Source: Brucella haematophila
GTDB lineage: Bacteria; Pseudomonadota; Alphaproteobacteria; Rhizobiales; Rhizobiaceae
Reading direction: 5' to 3'
Length of the DNA: 64,000 bases
NCBI RefSeq assembly: GCF_005938105.1
Contig: NZ_VCPE01000008.1
Span: 1 to 64,000, forward strand
Below are positions 54,103 through 62,180 of this stretch, one piece after another (position 1 is the first letter of the stretch; each line of letters starts with the position of its first letter). The notes beneath the pieces are model-generated. The model did no database searches. It saw only the letters and a list, made by a program, of their open reading frames with translations, and was not told where the DNA came from. The translations under genes were made by a program, and so were the position numbers.

Positions 54103-54534
54103 CTCAATCAAAACTGGTCGATCACACCGCAAGCGGAATTGACCTATTCGAAGGTTGACTTCGACATCTTCAACGATGTCTTCGGAGCGCGTATCAGTCT
54201 TGATCGCGGCGAAAGCCTGCAAGGCCGCCTTGGTGTCGCCATCGAGCATCAAAACTCCTGGTACAATGCTAGTGGCTTGATCGACAGAACACAGGTCTAT
54301 GGCATCGCAAACCTCTACTATGAGTTCCTCGAAGGAACGAAAGTGGATGTTTCGGAAACCACATTTGCCAATGAGAACGAGCGGCTGTGGGGCGGCATCG
54401 GGCTTGGTGGCAGCTATAACTGGAACAGCGAAAAATACTCGATCTATGGCGAGGGTGCTATCAATACCAGCCTTGCTGACTTCGGCGACAGCTACGCCTA
54501 TAAAGGGACGCTGGGCTTTAGAGTGAAGTGGTGA
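54103..54534 (+). pseudogene. Autotransporter beta-domain, 3' remnant
   Basis: About 143 C-terminal residues remain of an outer-membrane autotransporter/adhesin. The reading frame LNQNWSITPQAELTYSKVDF is a classic beta-barrel strand pattern, followed by GARISLDRGESLQGRLGVAI and ending GFRVKW with the C-terminal aromatic residue used for outer-membrane insertion. The upstream passenger domain and most of the barrel are absent: at ~54103 the sequence switches to antisense FAAL DNA. A start codon at 54064 lies in that foreign DNA and is not the original. Confidence 0.8.
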
Positions 54535-54594
54535 GAGGTACATAGTCAGGGACACCTTTTGCCGAATTGCGCTCCACAGTAGATTGCAAAACGA

Positions 54595-54630
54595 AAACAG
54601 GTGGCCTGCGTTTACACAGGTCACCTGTTT
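54595..54630 (-). terminator. Terminator of syrB
   Basis: AAACAGGTGGCCTG and CAGGTCACCTGTTT form a 14-bp stem (one G-T) around CGTTTACA. On the minus strand it is followed by TTTTCGTTTT, so it mainly ends the syrB transcript; it may also stop the autotransporter remnant. Confidence 0.8.
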
Positions 54631-54669
54631 GGTAGGGTCGGGGCAGGGGCTGTCCCGATAGGCTGTTTG

Positions 54670-55185
54670 TTATAACTTGCCGAGACGCTTGCGCAGTTCG
54701 GTGTTTTCGGAACGGAGCTTTGCCGCCAGTTCCTTGCGCAGCTTCAGGTTTTCAGCTTCCAGTGCTACAAGCGCCTTCAGATCGTCGCTCGTTGGTGATG
54801 CCTTCGCGGCCGCCGGAGCTGCGGTCTTTCCTGCAGCGTTCTTCCAGTTGTAGTAGGTCTGCTCGCTGACTTCAGCATGCTGCAATGCAGCCTTCAGCGT
54901 GGTCTTGCCGCCCTTGGTGGCCTTTTCAACCGAAGCAAGAATGGAAGCGCGTTCAGCTGGTGTATATTTCTTCACCTTACGACCAGTCGGTGCCGCAGCA
55001 GTTGCAACAACCTTGGCGGCCTTGGGGGCAGACGCAGCCTTTGCCGCTTTGGGAGCCTTGGCAGCTGGTTTGGCAGACGCAGCTTTAGGCTCAGCCTTCT
55101 TGCGCGGTGCGCGGGTTTTCGGCTTGGCGCTCACAGGCTCAGCTGCAGCGGTCTGGTTTGCTTCTACAATGGTTTCATCAGCCAT
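54670..55185 (-). CDS. syrB: SyrB-type transcriptional regulator
   Basis: The 171-residue product has an Ala/Lys/Pro-rich N-terminal tail, a helix-turn-helix (RKVKKYTPAERASILASVEK then ALQHAEVSEQTYYNWKNAAG) and a C-terminal coiled coil (LVALEAENLKLRKELAAKL then RSENTELRKRLGKL). This matches SyrB of Sinorhizobium, a regulator of exopolysaccharide and symbiosis genes. AGGAG lies 9 bases before the ATG. It is divergent from the second SyrB-like gene at 55431. Confidence 0.85.
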   Translation of the reverse strand: MADETIVEANQTAAAEPVSAKPKTRAPRKKAEPKAASAKPAAKAPKAAKAASAPKAAKVVATAAAPTGRKVKKYTPAERASILASVEKATKGGKTTLKAALQHAEVSEQTYYNWKNAAGKTAAPAAAKASPTSDDLKALVALEAENLKLRKELAAKLRSENTELRKRLGKL

Positions 55186-55430
55186 GTTCAGTTTCTCCTG
55201 AATTGATACTCGGGTCAGCTTTCCGGGTGCCGAATATATGGGACAATGCTTAATGCAACTATAAGTGCCATTACTTTGACAATTTATGAAGAGATGCCAT
55301 CACATCAGCATGGTGAGACGATCTATTATGAAGCAGGATTGATTGTTGAAAACTGAGGCTGAAATCTGTAGGTAGAGCACAGTACCTGTCGGTGCACTTC
55401 CACGAATTTGATTGAGAAAGCTATTTTCGG
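55186..55430. promoter_or_regulatory. Divergent syrB / SyrB-like promoter region
   Basis: The right part (55362-55430) is the start of the direct repeat and so is shared with the region before the first gene of the window. The rest shows nothing clear. Confidence 0.4.
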
Positions 55431-55963
55431 ATGAAGAATCCAATCCGCAATGTTGTCGTTGAATATAAGAACCGGCGTGCGCGCAAGAGTGGCAATGCGC
55501 TGTGGGGCAACCTTGATCTGAAGTCGATTGCGCGGGAAGTGGAAGAAGATACCAAGGCGCCGACATCTGCCGACCCCGTAACGCCTGCTGCCTCCCAGGC
55601 AGGCAATGAACCAGCCGCACCTGTCCACGCGCCAACGCCACAGATAGAAGCCAAGACTGAGCCGAAGATCCTCATTGCCGATATACCAGAACCTGTTGCC
55701 ACAAAAGCGAGCATAGCCTCGTCGGAACCAGAAGCGCCTGTCACCGCCGAAGCTACAGTTTCACCAATTCCAGCCAAGAAAAAAGTCAATGCGCGCCGTC
55801 GCTTGAAGCCAATTGTTGACAAGCCGGTGAAAGCCAAACCAGCTCCTAAAGCCGTAGCTGACATTCTGGATGAACTGGCTGAGCTTGAGGCCGAGAATAC
55901 CGCGTTAAAACGCCAACTGGCCCAAAAGCTCAACACCGAAAATCAACAAATGCGGAAAATGCT
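55362..55963 (+). repeat. Right copy of the ~600-bp direct repeat
   Basis: Partner of 2-603, same orientation, same length. See the left copy for divergence. The similarity ends within the last codons of the gene, so the 3' ends of the two genes differ. Confidence 0.95.
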
Positions 55964-55973
55964 GAACAGGTAA
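55431..55973 (+). CDS. SyrB-like regulator, copy 2
   Basis: The 180-residue paralogue of the gene at 71-634 has an identical N-terminal block (residues 1-~47), the same low-complexity linker with several substitutions, and the coil LEAENTALKRQLAQKLNTEN. It ends after MRKMLNR, seven residues shorter than copy 1. It is divergent from syrB. A regulatory role is inferred from relatedness to SyrB. Confidence 0.78.
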   Translation: MKNPIRNVVVEYKNRRARKSGNALWGNLDLKSIAREVEEDTKAPTSADPVTPAASQAGNEPAAPVHAPTPQIEAKTEPKILIADIPEPVATKASIASSEPEAPVTAEATVSPIPAKKKVNARRRLKPIVDKPVKAKPAPKAVADILDELAELEAENTALKRQLAQKLNTENQQMRKMLNR

Positions 55974-56176
55974 AAACCGGCATTTCACTCTACGATACTG
56001 CAATTATCAATTCTTGTGCATTTATCAATGAGCGCGCTATGTATTATAGTTGTTAGTATCTCTTAGGAACTACTTGCTATCTTGAATTTGATTTGGGAAA
56101 ATAAGCATATTTAATATAAAGAATTCCGGCGACCTGGGGAGCATTTCGACTTCTTCAGTATCGAAGAGGGCGGGGC

Positions 56177-57364
56177 ATGGACGCAAAGTCAGTTTATATC
56201 ACAGTCATGCTGATCATTCTTGCAAATGGTGGTGTTCTGAGTGCCATCCTTTCGGATTTTCCAGCTGCCTTGCGTCCCGCTGCCCGTATTTGGCAATGGG
56301 CTACACTTCTTGTGGCATTGGGCTGCGGGATTTTTGCGGCTGAAGTTTACTTACCCAAAGATCTCACCGTCATTGTCGCAAATGTGGTTCTGGTTCTGGC
56401 GCTCAGCATGTACCATGTTGCTATAAGGCGGTTTCACGGTTTGCCGCTCTATTCAAATGTGCTGCTGGTACCGCTTTTTGGGATGCTCGCATTCCTCTAT
56501 TACGTAATCTATGTCCCTGATATCAAAGTGCGTGTGGTTATAGTATCGGTACTTTGGGCCATCATCATGTTGGCCTCCACGTCTATCTTGATCAGTCGGG
56601 AACATTCAGCGGAGTATCAATCCCGGAGCCGGTTCGCAATGGCGGTCATCTATATGATGGCCGCATTTACAACGATACTTCGTGCAATTTTATATGTATC
56701 GCTGGATACGAAAGCGAACTTCACAATAGCCGACAACACCCATTGGATGAACAGCGTCACGCCGGTCTTTTTATCGGTACTGCCTGTTATTGGGACAACA
56801 ACATTCCTGCTGATGTGCTCCGATCAGGTGAAGCGGCGTTGGCAGAATGCCGCGTCTCGCGATTATCTAACGGATCTTCCGAACCGCCGCTCACTGATAG
56901 CTTATGGCACATCGATTATAGAATCCAACGACGAAAATTCGAGGCGTCGCGCAGTAGCGGTTCTGGACATTGACTGGTTTAAATCCATCAATGATACCTA
57001 TGGCCATTTTGCAGGCGATCTTGTCCTGCAAACGCTTGCGCAGAGATTGAAAAGTGTCTTGGAAGCAGACGACTTCATCGCCCGGACGGGTGGTGAGGAA
57101 TTCGTTATTATCTTTGGTGAGAAAAGCAGTCTGGATGCTGAGTTAGCAGCGGAACATATCCGCAATGCGGTGGCTGAGAGCAGGTTCGCGATAGAGAACG
57201 CATCCATATCGGTGACGGTTTCAATTGGACTCGTGACGCGCAATGCGCCAACCAAATTTGATGATGTGATGATACGCGCGGATAAAGCACTATACACCGC
57301 AAAGAACAACGGTCGTAATCGAACCGAAATCGTTGCGATGGGCAATGCTGAACGAGTTATCTGA
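56177..57364 (+). CDS. Membrane-bound diguanylate cyclase
   Basis: The 395-residue product has about seven N-terminal membrane segments (residues ~5-210; for example VVLVLALSMYHVAI, LVPLFGMLAFLYYVIYV) followed by a GGDEF domain (~220-380). The active-site motif is TGGEEF with DYLTDLPNRR before it, so c-di-GMP synthesis is expected. The inhibitory I-site (RxxD, normally nine residues before GGEEF) reads EADD, lacking the Arg, so product inhibition should be absent. The gene sits just outside the right direct repeat. Confidence 0.9.
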   Translation: MDAKSVYITVMLIILANGGVLSAILSDFPAALRPAARIWQWATLLVALGCGIFAAEVYLPKDLTVIVANVVLVLALSMYHVAIRRFHGLPLYSNVLLVPLFGMLAFLYYVIYVPDIKVRVVIVSVLWAIIMLASTSILISREHSAEYQSRSRFAMAVIYMMAAFTTILRAILYVSLDTKANFTIADNTHWMNSVTPVFLSVLPVIGTTTFLLMCSDQVKRRWQNAASRDYLTDLPNRRSLIAYGTSIIESNDENSRRRAVAVLDIDWFKSINDTYGHFAGDLVLQTLAQRLKSVLEADDFIARTGGEEFVIIFGEKSSLDAELAAEHIRNAVAESRFAIENASISVTVSIGLVTRNAPTKFDDVMIRADKALYTAKNNGRNRTEIVAMGNAERVI

Positions 57365-57482
57365 TCGGCTGCGTTGTGCACTCAGGCTTTCCTGACGTTC
57401 CATAAGATAGATTACGCGATTCAATTGTTTGGCTAGGGTACATGTGGCTTGAAGTGGAATTTGCAAGCGATGTGGTTTCATA

Positions 57483-58067
57483 TCAAGGGTTGATCCACTC
57501 GGAGGCCATGACCACGCCCGCAGCGTCATAGCTGAATCGCGCCCTGCGATTACCCTCCCGCCGAAGCTGAAACCAATCCAGCATACCCGCTCGAAAAGCC
57601 AGCACGCCGAAGTGCTCTTTACCATCACCACCGTCTGCTAGTTCCGATAAAAAGGGCTGTTCGTCAGTCACAAAGGCGCGTTCGTCTCCAGGCGGCCCTC
57701 CCGTATAGGTCCCACGCGTCCTGGCGGGGAGCACATCCCAAGCCGTTTCGGCAACCGCGCTACCCGGCGCGTGAAGTTCGACGGTTCCCTGCAAACGAAG
57801 CTGCAAACGCGTCTGTGAACAATAACCGAGCACCGTCGCATAAGGACGCGCGCCAAACTCACGCCACTTGGCGCTGCGGGTATCCGTGTGGAATTCGAGC
57901 ACCCGTTTGGCCACGTCGGTTCGCCTCAATACAACCATTCGCGCCTGCGGGGTGTTATCAGCATCGACCGAACAGAGATTCACATAACGGAAGCCGGATT
58001 CCGGAGAAGACGCCGCCGCTTCAAGCTCGGCCCATGCGGCAAGTTCCACTTCCGTGACGTTATCCAT
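57483..58067 (-). CDS. PNPOx-like flavin-binding protein
   Basis: The 194-residue product has the split-barrel FMN fold of pyridoxamine 5'-phosphate oxidase-like proteins: PQARMVVLRRTDVAKRVLEF, DTRSAKWREF, LQLRLQGTVELH, and a C-terminal LDWFQLRREGNRRARF. It is in the Alr4036-like group rather than true PdxH because the phosphate-binding residues are only partly present. The physiological role is unknown. Confidence 0.75.
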   Translation of the reverse strand: MDNVTEVELAAWAELEAAASSPESGFRYVNLCSVDADNTPQARMVVLRRTDVAKRVLEFHTDTRSAKWREFGARPYATVLGYCSQTRLQLRLQGTVELHAPGSAVAETAWDVLPARTRGTYTGGPPGDERAFVTDEQPFLSELADGGDGKEHFGVLAFRAGMLDWFQLRREGNRRARFSYDAAGVVMASEWINP

Positions 58068-58088
58068 TCAGCATCTCCCCATACGATA

Positions 58089-58124
58089 AGAAGCGGCGCT
58101 GACCTAATAGCCGGCACCGCTTCT
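58089..58124 (-). terminator. Hairpin after the SDR gene
   Basis: AGAAGCGG and CCGCTTCT make an 8-bp stem with a 20-nt loop just beyond the SDR stop codon (minus strand). No clear T-run. Confidence 0.45.
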
Positions 58125-58147
58125 TGATTGTTGCAGACAAGCCCCAT

Positions 58148-58852
58148 TTAGACAGAACGGGTCACACCACCATCGACGCGAAGGTTCTGCCCAGTGATAT
58201 AACCTGCCCCATCAGACACCAGAAACGCGATCGTCGCGGCAATTTCCTCTGCAGTGCCATAGCGATTCATCGGCACGCTGTCGCGCCGCTCGTCGGTAGA
58301 CGGAAGGCTGTCAATCCAGCCGGGCAGCACATTGTTCATACGGATGTTCTTGGCGGCATAATTATCCGCGAATATCTTCGTAAAGCTAGCCAAACCGGCT
58401 CGGAATGTCGCCGAAGTCGGAAACATAGCCGAAGGCTCCGAGGCCCATGCCGTCGAAATGTTGACGATAGCGCCGCCGCCCTGCGCTTCCATAATTGGCG
58501 TTACCAGACGGATCGGGCGCACGGCGCTCAGGAAGTAAACCTCCATGCCCTTATGCCAGTCTTCATCGGTAATTTCGAGGATCGGCGCACGCGGACCGTG
58601 ACCGGCAGAATTAACCAGTGCATCCACCCTGCCCCACTTGTCCATCGCCAGATCGACAAGTCGCTTCACATCGTCATTGACCAGATTTGAACCGGTGACG
58701 CCCACGCCGCCCAATTCCTGCGCCAGCGCTTCGCCCTTGCCGGATGACGACAAGATCGCAACGCGATATCCATCCTGCGCCAGCTTCCGTGCAGCCGCTG
58801 CGCCCATGCCGGAACCGCCAGCGGTGATGATTGCAACTTTTTCTCCAGACAT
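58148..58852 (-). CDS. Short-chain dehydrogenase/reductase
   Basis: The 234-residue classical SDR has the NAD(P)-binding Gly motif ITAGGSGMGAAAA, NSAGHGPRAPI, a catalytic Ser in VNISTAWASEPSAMFPTS, and the C-terminal ITGQNLRVDGGVTRSV. The catalytic Tyr expected ~13 residues after the Ser falls at a Phe/Pro position (SAMFPTSATFRA), so the usual YxxxK is replaced; K is retained nearby only as FTKI. This is unusual and could mean altered catalysis. AGGAG lies upstream of the ATG at 58852. It is divergent from a LysR gene. Confidence 0.8.
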   Translation of the reverse strand: MSGEKVAIITAGGSGMGAAAARKLAQDGYRVAILSSSGKGEALAQELGGVGVTGSNLVNDDVKRLVDLAMDKWGRVDALVNSAGHGPRAPILEITDEDWHKGMEVYFLSAVRPIRLVTPIMEAQGGGAIVNISTAWASEPSAMFPTSATFRAGLASFTKIFADNYAAKNIRMNNVLPGWIDSLPSTDERRDSVPMNRYGTAEEIAATIAFLVSDGAGYITGQNLRVDGGVTRSV

Positions 58853-58957
58853 CAAAGGCTCCTTTGTTTCGATATTGAGCACACTATGCCAAATTTCGAT
58901 GAGACTTTCGCGCCAGAAAGAAACACGTTATACTGTAGAAAATCTACAGGCTACTTC

Positions 58958-59842
58958 ATGAACCCGTCACGCCGTAAACTGCCGCCGTTGAATGCCCTGC
59001 GCGCCTTTGAAGCTTCGGGCCGCAGACTGAATTTCCGTGCCGCTGCCGATGAATTGCGTGTCACGCAAGGCGCTGTCGCGCAACAAGTTCGTGCACTGGA
59101 GGATCATCTTGGCCTGACGCTGTTTCATCGCCTGCCACGTGGGCTAGCCCTGACTACGCAAGGTGCGAACTATCTGGCGGATGTGACCCGTGCCTTCGAT
59201 ACGCTTGGAGAAGCGACTGGACGGCTTCTGGACAGACCGGAGACGGTTACGATCAGCGTTACGCCGACTGTCGCGGCGAAACTTCTCATTCCAAGGCTGG
59301 CCAGACTTCATGCCGACCTTGCAGGCGTGGAATTGCGCACCGTTGCGACCGAGGCGGTTTCCGATTTCGACCGGGACAATGTGGACATAGCGCTGCGCCT
59401 CACACGACCGCCTTTCCCGTCTACGCTTGATGCAAAACTGTTGTTTCGTCAGGAACTGGTAGCTGTTGCCAGCCCCTATCTCATCGACGGTAGGCCTTTG
59501 CCGCTGACAAGCGAGCAGCTTCGGGAAATGCCACTTCTGCACGATGCGCATAATCACTGGCCCGAGCTTCTTGGCTCAAAAGGAAAACTGCCAGGTGCGA
59601 TGTTCAACCAGACAGCACTTGCACTGGATGCAGCACTCTCCGGTCAGGGGGTTGCCCTCGCGTGTCGAGCCTTCGTTGCATCCGACTTGGCGGCCGGACG
59701 ATTGGTGCAAGTGGCCGAGCCTACAATCATAATAGAACCGGATTATTACCTTGTCCGCAAACGGTCGACCTCACCGAGAAAGGCCGTCGATGCTGTTTGG
59801 AACTGGTGTTCTGAACGGTTGCTTCTGCCCGAAATGAAGTAA
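58958..59842 (+). CDS. LysR-family regulator, GcvA-like
   Basis: The 294-residue product begins NPSRRKLPPLNALRAFEASG, then the helix-turn-helix RAAADELRVTQGAVAQQVRA and LFHRLPRGLALTTQG, typical of the GcvA branch. The start at 58958 gives this N-terminus. It is divergent from the SDR gene and likely controls it. The effector is unknown. Confidence 0.87.
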   Translation: MNPSRRKLPPLNALRAFEASGRRLNFRAAADELRVTQGAVAQQVRALEDHLGLTLFHRLPRGLALTTQGANYLADVTRAFDTLGEATGRLLDRPETVTISVTPTVAAKLLIPRLARLHADLAGVELRTVATEAVSDFDRDNVDIALRLTRPPFPSTLDAKLLFRQELVAVASPYLIDGRPLPLTSEQLREMPLLHDAHNHWPELLGSKGKLPGAMFNQTALALDAALSGQGVALACRAFVASDLAAGRLVQVAEPTIIIEPDYYLVRKRSTSPRKAVDAVWNWCSERLLLPEMK

Positions 59843-59870
59843 GGCGGAAGCTGCACAGTATTGCTAATGG

Positions 59871-60770
59871 TTAGCCAACGTCCCGAAACCGTCTGTTTTC
59901 TAGAACCCAGAAGAAGACGATTGTTATGACGAGCACGATCAGAAGCAGGATGAATGCTGCTGCCGAACCCTCGTTGAGAGACAGCCCGAGGAACGCCTGT
60001 CTATAGGCAAAGAAGCTCAAGACTTCCGTCGACGTGCCGGGGCCGCCCTTTGTGAGAACATAGGTCAGATCATAGGTGCGGAACTCGTTGATCAATTGGA
60101 TGATAATGGCGATGGCCGCAACGGGACGCAGCATCGGCAGTGTCAGATACCAAAACTGTTCGATCTTGCCCGCTCCGTCCACTTCCGCCGCCTCGTAAGG
60201 GTCGCGCGGCAGCGAAGCCAGCCCAGCGGCCAGGATAAGCACGACAAAGGATGTCTGCTGCCAGATATCGATGGCGGCCATAGACCAGATCGCGAGGTCC
60301 GACGAGCCGAGCCAGTCAAGCCTTGGCAGGCCTATGGTCTCCATCATGTGGTTCACGATACCCAGATTGGGCTGCAGCAGCATACGCCAGATAAGGGCGA
60401 CACTGACCGGAGACATGGCCATAGGAATGGTCAGGATTGCGAAATAGATCGGCTTGGTTTTCACGACCGCGTTCAGCATGAGCGCGATCCCTAGCCCGAG
60501 TATGAATTCTGCAACCACGGTGACGATCGAATATTTGACCGTCAGCCATAGTGAACTCCAGAATTGCGCGTTGCTCATGATCCGCGCGTAGTTTTCAAAG
60601 CCCGTGAACGGTAACAGCGATGGCCGCATCAGTGTCATCGAGGAAATCGACATCAGGACTGCATAGAGAAGCGGCAGCCCCATGACGACTGCAAGGGTCA
60701 ACAATCCTGGCAGGGAAAACGCCCAGCCGGTTTTCCAGGTACGGTCGATTGCAGTGGTGGACGTGGACAT
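59871..60770 (-). CDS. Carbohydrate ABC importer, permease (MalF-like)
   Basis: The 299-residue permease has six predicted membrane segments and the ABC loop DPYEAAEVDGAGKIEQFWYL. FRTYDLTYVLTKGGPGTSTE is typical of CUT1-type permeases. The ATG at 60770 has AGGAAA upstream. It is the last of four genes of this minus-strand importer. Confidence 0.9.
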   Translation of the reverse strand: MSTSTTAIDRTWKTGWAFSLPGLLTLAVVMGLPLLYAVLMSISSMTLMRPSLLPFTGFENYARIMSNAQFWSSLWLTVKYSIVTVVAEFILGLGIALMLNAVVKTKPIYFAILTIPMAMSPVSVALIWRMLLQPNLGIVNHMMETIGLPRLDWLGSSDLAIWSMAAIDIWQQTSFVVLILAAGLASLPRDPYEAAEVDGAGKIEQFWYLTLPMLRPVAAIAIIIQLINEFRTYDLTYVLTKGGPGTSTEVLSFFAYRQAFLGLSLNEGSAAAFILLLIVLVITIVFFWVLENRRFRDVG

Positions 60771-60853
60771 ACGAACGTTTCCTAGAATGCCGGCGGGGTG
60801 AAACTGAAGATTCTTTGCCGCCCTCCCCTTCAACAGACAGGGCGGCAAGAGCA

Positions 60854-62131
60854 TTATTTCTTGAGAAGGTCTTCCAGACCGGAAGCGGCTGCCTTTATGG
60901 CTGCATCCGGCGTAATCTCCCCGCCTGCCGCCTGCGATACTTGCGTGCCGAGAACATCTTCATACTGCGCCGAATAGGCGAATATCGGGAACGACTTTCC
61001 GGAAGCCACGACATCCAAAGCCTGCTCATAGAACGGATACTTCTTCAGAACATCTGCATCCTTGTAGACAGCTTCGCTGACAGGCGCGTGGCCCTCAAGC
61101 GCACGTGCAATGCCGATCTTTTTGCTCTGAACCCACTTGATGAATGTCCAGGCTGCTTCCTGTGCTTCCGGCGATGCGTTCTTTGGAATGCCCCAACCCC
61201 AGCCGCCGCTTTCGCCATGACCACCCGGCATGACGGAAAGGCCGACCTTGCCCGCAACATTCGGGCATTTTTCGGCATTGTCCATCTGAGGCAGCATCCA
61301 CCAATAGGTGACCATGCTGAAGGCTTCACCGCTGCACATCAGGCGCATGGTGTCATCCAGCGTGGCGGACAGTGCGCCTTGTTGCGCCGCATTCTTGATT
61401 GCATCGACATAGAGTGTCAGCGCCTTGACTGCTTCCGGGCTGTCGAGCGTAACCTTGCGGTCCTTGTCGAGATAGCCGCCACCTGCCGAGAACAGATAAT
61501 TGGAGAACTCCATGCTGTTCGGATCGCCACGCTGGCCCTGCATCGCCGCGCCCGCAACATTTGCCTTCGCCTTCATGAATTTGGCGACCTGCACATAGTC
61601 TTCAAGCGTTTCGGGCTTCTTCAGCTCGGCATTGAACTCGCTTTTGTAAGCTTCCTTGAGCTTTGGATCTTCCAGCAAGTCTTTTCGATAAAGCATGCCC
61701 ATCGAGTAGTTGTACATCGGCAGGATCGGCATCGCCTGATCGGTCCGGCCAAGCAGATCGAGTGTAGAGGGGATAAACTCCGACAGATCAAGCTTGTCGC
61801 GTTCGGCGAGAGGCTTCAGATCGGTCAACCAACCGGCAGCGGGAAATTCGCCCGCCCACAGGAAGTCGACCTCAAGGAGATTGTAATAGCTTTCTGGCGA
61901 GACAAGCTGCGTGGCGAGCTTGTCATGCATATCGCCATAGCCCACCTTTTCAAATTCCACCTTGATGCCGGTTTCCTTCTCGAAGTCCGGCAGCAGTTTT
62001 TCAATGATGTGCGTTTCGGGCACATCTTCCATCAGGGCGCGCAGCGTGACGGTTTCCGCCTGTGCGTATCCCATTCCCGCCAGCAGAAGCAGGCTGACAC
62101 CCGCCATTAACTTGTTCCCATATTTCAGCAT
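60854..62131 (-). CDS. Carbohydrate ABC importer, solute-binding protein
   Basis: The 425-residue family 1 binding protein has a signal peptide (KLMAGVSLLLLAGMGYAQA) and typical segments (LLPDFEKETGIKVEFEKVGY; AGGGYLDKDRKVTLDSPEAV). AAGGGAA lies before the ATG at 62131. The sugar or polyol bound cannot be read from sequence. Confidence 0.88.
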   Translation of the reverse strand: MLKYGNKLMAGVSLLLLAGMGYAQAETVTLRALMEDVPETHIIEKLLPDFEKETGIKVEFEKVGYGDMHDKLATQLVSPESYYNLLEVDFLWAGEFPAAGWLTDLKPLAERDKLDLSEFIPSTLDLLGRTDQAMPILPMYNYSMGMLYRKDLLEDPKLKEAYKSEFNAELKKPETLEDYVQVAKFMKAKANVAGAAMQGQRGDPNSMEFSNYLFSAGGGYLDKDRKVTLDSPEAVKALTLYVDAIKNAAQQGALSATLDDTMRLMCSGEAFSMVTYWWMLPQMDNAEKCPNVAGKVGLSVMPGGHGESGGWGWGIPKNASPEAQEAAWTFIKWVQSKKIGIARALEGHAPVSEAVYKDADVLKKYPFYEQALDVVASGKSFPIFAYSAQYEDVLGTQVSQAAGGEITPDAAIKAAASGLEDLLKK

Positions 62132-62180
62132 TTTCGTGGTTCCCTTTGTTATGTTTACCCGCATGCAATTTATCTTGGCG

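Larger units (their letters stand above)
51406..54103 (-). pseudogene. Fatty acyl-AMP ligase (FAAL), disrupted and truncated
   Basis: Minus-strand sequence from ~54100 down to 51406 encodes the main part of a FAAL/acyl-CoA-ligase-like enzyme once the IS element at 52611-53931 is removed. The AMP-binding motif IQFSSGSTAEPKG lies just left of the IS, and YHDMGLVGFSIAPL, LAESTLLVSFRHG and SGKLSRAGARTA follow. Right of the IS the same frame reads LERLGAFVRAGNAKLVCLSD and then DAIQGDV up to the insertion point. There is one in-frame TAA (53975-53977), probably from CAA. The first ~130 residues are missing; a TGA at 54104-54106 and the junction with an autotransporter remnant follow. The gene is dead several times over. 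Confidence 0.85.

Noticed and set aside
54016-54624. 202-codon minus-strand frame opposite the autotransporter remnant
   Set aside because: It is the complement of clear beta-barrel coding sequence and resembles no protein; the plus-strand reading is far better supported.
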